From NCBI GenBank assembly GCA_035296965.1, contig DATGZX010000133.1:1-8593 (forward strand): a stretch of DNA of 8,593 bases, given 5' to 3'. The notes under the pieces are model-generated. The model was not told the DNA's origin. It searched no databases and saw nothing but the letters and a program-made list of their open reading frames with translations. Positions 6,065-8,593 of the stretch are shown here, in pieces. The DNA is from DATGZX01 sp035296965. GTDB taxonomy: Bacteria; Planctomycetota; Planctomycetia; Gemmatales; Gemmataceae. Made by a program: the position numbers and the translations under genes. Position 1 is the stretch's first letter. Each line of letters starts with the position of its first letter.

Positions 6065-6337
6065 TTACCTGCGCCTCTTGCATGCGGCTAGTTTCTCCTC
6101 CAACAGCGCCAGGAGCTGGCTCCGTAAATGCGCATCCGCTTCAGAAGCGGCGGGAAGCTTGTCACCGAGCAGGATAGTTTGGGCCTGCCAGCCGTCTTCG
6201 GTTGCGCACTCCACGCGCAGCTCCCAGCCGCGCTCGGTGTGCTCCACCGCGAACAGAAAGGCTTCCAGGTTTAGCCGCGTGAGCAGCTCTTCGACCGCGT
6301 CTTTCGCACCAGCAAGATCGAAGGGGAAAAGTGGCAT
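6065..6337 (-). CDS. Conserved-looking small cytoplasmic protein, 90 aa, function unknown
   Basis: The ATG at 6337 has GGAGG six bases upstream; the frame is open to 6490 but the extension is Arg/Pro-rich and unsupported. The chain starts MPLFPFDLAGAKDAVEELLT and continues with a predicted helix, two beta-like strands (AFLFAVEHTERGWELRVECA, then EDGWQAQTILL) and a C-terminal helix ending in LLALLEEKLAACKRRR. There is no signal peptide, membrane segment or recognised catalytic motif. The alternating helix/strand layout suggests a compact single domain. It is transcribed towards the penicillin-acylase remnant, which begins 22 bp after it, so the two may once have shared a transcript. I do not recognise the family. 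Confidence 0.6.
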   Translation of the reverse strand: MPLFPFDLAGAKDAVEELLTRLNLEAFLFAVEHTERGWELRVECATEDGWQAQTILLGDKLPAASEADAHLRSQLLALLEEKLAACKRRR

Positions 6338-6492
6338 GCCTTGCCTCCAGTCGCGCGCACCATTCAACACCCGGCAGGGTGCCGCATGGTTGATCAAGGT
6401 CAAGATGCGAGGGCGGGAACCGGTTAGAGCGGGTTCCTGACGTGCAGACATCCCCGACAGGGCGCGGCCCCGGCGCGGATGACGGGGCAAAA

Positions 6493-6534
6493 ATAGCTGA
6501 GATCGACGAGTAGCTCGCGGCTACGTCGAGCTAT
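6493..6534. repeat. Bulged inverted repeat between divergent genes
   Basis: ATAGCT (6493-6498), CGACG (6504-6508) and TAGC (6511-6514) pair in order with GCTA (6520-6523), CGTCG (6524-6528) and AGCTAT (6529-6534), leaving one-sided bulges of 5 and 2 bases and a 5-base loop. A second stem, CGCTGGC (6594-6600) with GCCAGCG (6611-6617), lies downstream. The site sits between the divergent 90-aa gene and the PIN-domain gene and could be an operator or leftover repeat; neither is shown. Confidence 0.4.
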
Positions 6535-6641
6535 ATGTCACCCACGAACCGCCAGTTTGGCGCCGATTTGGCTTGCCGCTTCGAGCTTGACTGCGCTGGC
6601 AGACACACCAGCCAGCGACGGACTAGGTCGTCGAGCCCGGC

Positions 6642-7145
6642 ATGAGGAGCTGGCCGAGCGAACTACGAGAACGTGATTCCTTTCGTCTCGAACAGCATAA
6701 TGAATCTAGCGTTGGAGTTTCGCGCCGGCCAGGCGCTGATACCGAGGACCACGAGGCGGCGGATGACGGTCATGTTTTAATTGTCACATCTGCCCTGACG
6801 ATTGCGGAGGTTTTGGCGATGCGTGGGGCTCCGCCAATCCCGGCTTCTGACTGCGCCAGAGTCGAATCGTTCTTTCGGAGTGAGTACGTCGTGGTCCGTA
6901 ACATCACGCGCCATGTTGCGGAGCAAGCGCGTGAGTATGTTTGCGATCACGGAGTGGACCCAAAAGACGCGCTGCATGTTGCAACTGCAATCGACGCGCG
7001 CTTGGAGCTGCTGAACACATTTGATCGGCCATTATTGTCCAAGAACGGACAGCTTGGGAATCCGTCGTTGCGAATCGAGATACCGTCTTGGGAGGCTCCC
7101 AAGCTCCCCCTTGAGGTCCCTGATGGGAAAACAAACCGGAAGTGA
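6642..7145 (+). pseudogene. VapC-like PIN-domain gene with damaged N-terminus
   Basis: From about residue 43 the product is clearly a PIN domain: HVLIVTSALTIAEVLAMRG (acidic Glu56), then a helical stretch, DPKDALHVATAIDA (Asp109) and LNTFDRPLL (Asp128). Three of the four metal-binding acidic positions of VapC-type RNases are therefore present. The first 40 residues (MRSWPSELRERDSFRLEQHN and on) look wrong for the family, which begins with a strand ending in D-(S/T)-N. That strand may lie in the +1 frame, at 6673-6735: IPFVSNSIMNLALEFRAG, with Val (GTC, 6685-6687) where GAC Asp would be expected. A frameshift near 6735-6745 would join the two. The ATG at 6642 has no ribosome-binding site. The toxin nuclease is probably inactive. 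A 55-aa gene overlaps its last 23 bases. The PIN call is firm, the damage is inferred. Confidence 0.7.
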
Positions 7146-7290
7146 CCAGTCTCAACGCTTCATCGAGAAGGCCCGTGAACTCGGCTGCGATGAAGACCCC
7201 AAGGCTTTTGAGCGCACCTTCAGCAAGATCGTGCCGCCAAAGAAGCCTGCACCGCCGAAGTCAAAAATGAAGAAGCCCCGACGGGGGTGA
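7123..7290 (+). CDS. 55-aa charged protein overlapping the PIN-domain gene
   Basis: The ATG at 7123 lies inside the end of the PIN-domain gene (23-base overlap) and has GAGG seven bases upstream, so it is likely translated by coupling. The sequence begins MGKQTGSDQSQRFIEKAREL and continues GCDEDPKAFERTFSKIVPP, a short acidic/basic helical unit, then a Pro/Lys tail (KKPAPPKSKMKKPRRG). I have an impression of similar small ORFs (E/K-ARELGCDED core) being common in rhizobial genomes, often as the last gene after a longer one; no function is known to me. The position directly behind a VapC-like toxin makes an antitoxin role conceivable, although VapB usually precedes VapC and carries a DNA-binding fold, which is not evident here. 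Its last codons and stop form the 5' arm and loop of the hairpin at 7269-7302. Confidence 0.7.
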   Translation: MGKQTGSDQSQRFIEKARELGCDEDPKAFERTFSKIVPPKKPAPPKSKMKKPRRG

Positions 7291-7302
7291 CGGGGCTTCT
7301 TC
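7269..7302 (+). terminator. Perfect 12-bp hairpin spanning the end of the 55-aa gene
   Basis: GAAGAAGCCCCG (7269-7280) pairs perfectly with CGGGGCTTCTTC (7291-7302); the 10-base loop holds the last codons and the TGA stop (7288-7290). The 3' arm is followed by GAGTCCTT, not a clean T-run, so it is a weak intrinsic terminator or an RNA-protecting 3' structure. Confidence 0.6.
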
Positions 7303-7321
7303 GAGTCCTTGGGGGGACTGC

Positions 7322-7345
7322 GTGATGGGGAGGGACTCCCATCAC
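7322..7345 (+). repeat. 8-bp intergenic hairpin
   Basis: GTGATGGG (7322-7329) pairs with CCCATCAC (7338-7345) over an 8-base loop. It lies between two GAAGAAGCCCCG hairpins and has no T-run after it. Confidence 0.5.
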
Positions 7346-7414
7346 TGCTATTGAGATAGCACTCCGGGAGTTGAGAACAACCCCCGCCATCCTAAACATT
7401 TTGTCATGAGTTAA

Positions 7415-7444
7415 GAAGAAGCCCCGGCCAATGTGACCGGGGCT
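7415..7444 (+). repeat. Second GAAGAAGCCCCG hairpin
   Basis: AGCCCCGG (7420-7427) pairs with CCGGGGCT (7437-7444) over a 9-base loop. The 12-mer GAAGAAGCCCCG (7415-7426) is an exact repeat of 7269-7280, so it can also pair over 12 bp with the 3' arm of the first hairpin (7291-7302). TGAGTCT follows, with no T-tract. Confidence 0.55.
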
Positions 7445-7597
7445 GAGTCTACCCAAGGAGACCTGGATTTAGGAAACCGAGCCTTCGCCACCATAATAGC
7501 ACAAATGCTGACCTGGTCCTGCACAAAGTCCCCAGTAGCACCAACGATAGCGTTGAGTGTATGGTTTGCTGGCAAGTGCAACCACTGGGAGGAAACA

Positions 7598-7747
7598 ATG
7601 AAGAAATTCGTTACGATGATCGTCGCTCTGGGTCTTGCGACTGCCTTCGCCGCCCCCACGTTTGCCGCAGAGCCCCCAAAGACGAAGGCTGACTGCGAGA
7701 AGGCCAAAATGAAGTGGGATGACACGGCCAAGAAGTGCACCAAGTAA
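7598..7747 (+). CDS. 49-aa exported two-cysteine protein
   Basis: The ATG at 7598 is preceded by a very strong GGGAGGAAACA. Residues 1-24 are a signal peptide (MKKFVTMIVALGLATAFAAP, cleavage after TFAA). The mature protein is only 25 residues, Lys-rich, with two cysteines (C33 and C47) in ADCEKAKMKWDDTAKKC, spaced so that a single disulfide could close a helical loop. It resembles small exported proteins I associate with Bradyrhizobium-like bacteria, usually listed as hypothetical. The leader is long (no gene between 7303 and 7597 on this strand), and a strong terminator lies 20 bp after the stop, so it is probably a monocistronic, well-expressed transcript. Function unknown. Confidence 0.75.
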   Translation: MKKFVTMIVALGLATAFAAPTFAAEPPKTKADCEKAKMKWDDTAKKCTK

Positions 7748-7766
7748 CGCGCTGAGGCTTACCGTG

Positions 7767-7793
7767 CGGCGGGTCTTCGGACCCGCCGTTTTT
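7767..7793 (+). terminator. Rho-independent terminator
   Basis: CGGCGGGTC (7767-7775), TTCG tetraloop, GACCCGCCG (7780-7788), then five T (7789-7793). A perfect 9-bp stem with a stable UUCG loop and U-run, ending the 49-aa gene. Confidence 0.95.
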
Positions 7794-8593
7794 GCACCAA
7801 ATCACCAATTTTCAGTAGGCTGGTCGCGCGGTCGCGCGCCGAAGCAAAAAGGGCCCCGCCAGTGGCGAGACCCCTTGGTACGTCAAATACAATATCACCA
7901 ACAAGAACGCGCCCTGAAGCTTGGCCTTACCTGAGGCAAGTCCCGGAACCGGTATTGGATCAGTCCGGAATGTTCATGTTAGACCTCCTCGAGAGCCGGA
8001 AAGCTGACGCAGGTCAGGCCCCAGAGGACTAGTCCCACGCCCGGAACTCGGCCCCGAAAGAAATCAGCCGCCTTTCAAACAGGTTTGGCGGAAGCGCCCA
8101 ATTAATAGAGATGCCTAAGGGGCCAGGACTTCCCCGCGCGTTCATTGGGTTACGGCTTTTGGTCTTCCACGCCGCGCGCCAGCCCTGTCCTACGCCAGCA
8201 TCGGTTCAGGCGGCCGCTATTCCCCGGCTCGATCGGTCCGAGATTTGCAAGAACCGACTATCGTTTTCCCACTCGCCGGCCGTACCTCTGCCGTACCTCA
8301 CAACGGGTTTTTGGCAGAAAACATACTGGTTTCAGCCATCCTTCAAGCCTGCTGTGGTGAAATTCAGACGGAGCAGTCCTTGGCGGAACGGAGCGGTTCT
8401 AAGCGCTTAATCCTCGCCATTGGCGAAGCGCCCGAAGTCACACCGTACCTTGAAGCAGTTCCCCTTATGTTGGGGGCGAACAGCCGCCCCGAGCGATGCC
8501 CCAGCATCTTCGGTTTTGCTTATAACACATCCTCGACGTCATTGATTATCGTCATCGTTAAGCCGGTCGTCGTCGGTCATAACGCAACAATAC
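7794..8593. other. Gene-poor right end, about 800 bp
   Basis: Apart from the ribosome-binding site at 7983-7989, I see no supportable gene. Open frames such as plus 8111-8410 are Arg/Pro/Ser-rich without ribosome-binding sites. Small structures are present: a bulged stem CCGCC/CAAAC with GTTTG/GCGG (8068-8091), an 8-of-9 inverted repeat TGGCAGAAA/TTTCAGCCA (8312-8338), and a 9-bp direct repeat CCGTACCTC at 8280-8288 and 8291-8299. TATAAC near 8521-8526 could be part of a promoter for a gene beyond the edge, but no -35 box is convincing. No tRNA was found. Confidence 0.35.
7960..7989 (-). promoter_or_regulatory. Perfect Shine-Dalgarno with five-codon reading frame (leader peptide or gene start remnant)
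   Basis: On the minus strand AGGAGGT (7989-7983) lies five bases before an ATG (7977), which opens MNIPD and stops with TGA at 7962-7960. A full-strength ribosome-binding site in front of so short a frame suggests either a leader peptide or the surviving start of a frameshifted gene. In the +1 frame the sequence reads GLIQYRFRDLPQVRPSFRAR before a stop, which would fit the second case. Confidence 0.35.

Noticed and set aside
7819..7917. Plus-strand peptide GETPWYVKYNITNKNAP ending at a TGA
   Set aside because: It reads well, but the frame has no start codon after the preceding TAG (7816-7818) and no ribosome-binding site.
8280..8299. CCGTACCTC direct repeat as a CRISPR or binding-site array
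   Set aside because: Only two adjacent copies with a 2-bp gap (a partial third at 8443); no spacer structure and no linked genes.
8111..8410. 99-codon plus-strand frame near the right end
   Set aside because: No ribosome-binding site, Pro/Ser/Arg-rich with no domain, and overlapped by an equally long frame in another phase.

Overview
The window looks like an accessory, gene-poor stretch of a high-GC alphaproteobacterial chromosome. Bradyrhizobium or a close relative is the best guess. This rests on codon use, several small exported proteins of a style I associate with that group, and palindromic intergenic repeats built on ATGTCCGCTTT/AAAGCGGACAT. The assignment comes from recognition, not from a search.

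Left part (1-3021): two minus-strand genes for exported enzymes sit in tandem. They are the start of an alpha/beta-hydrolase-like protein cut by the window edge (1-292) and a complete TPR plus two-lobed retropepsin-type aspartic protease (397-1707). A repeat block with alternating ATGTC/GACAT arms (1948-2043) separates them from a divergent CPBP-family membrane protease (2206-3021), which has His in place of the usual motif-1 Arg.

Middle part (3022-6042): mostly non-coding or decayed sequence around small genes. It holds a 111-aa exported protein with a tandem 8-residue repeat (3515-3850), a frameshifted IS110-type transposase scrap (about 4160-4335) and a 92-aa exported four-cysteine protein (4413-4691). 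A 64-aa probable C-terminal remnant of a sulfatase-like gene (4837-5031) ends in a clear terminator. A palindromic repeat (5137-5211), a stretch of broken coding-like sequence and an N-terminal fragment of a penicillin-acylase-family gene (5644-6042) follow.

Right part (6065-8593): a 90-aa conserved-looking cytoplasmic protein (6065-6337, minus), then a VapC-like PIN-domain gene that has lost its N-terminal catalytic strand (6642-7145). A 55-aa charged protein (7123-7290) overlaps its end. Three hairpins (7269-7444) fill the gap to a 49-aa exported two-cysteine protein (7598-7747), which has a textbook terminator. The last 800 bp carry no gene I can support, apart from a perfect Shine-Dalgarno sequence in front of a five-codon reading frame on the minus strand.

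I see no coherent multi-gene pathway. The main themes are repeated gene loss (at least four truncated or frameshifted genes), small exported proteins, and dense intergenic hairpins. The PIN/55-aa overlapping pair with its mutually complementary hairpins is the most system-like part.
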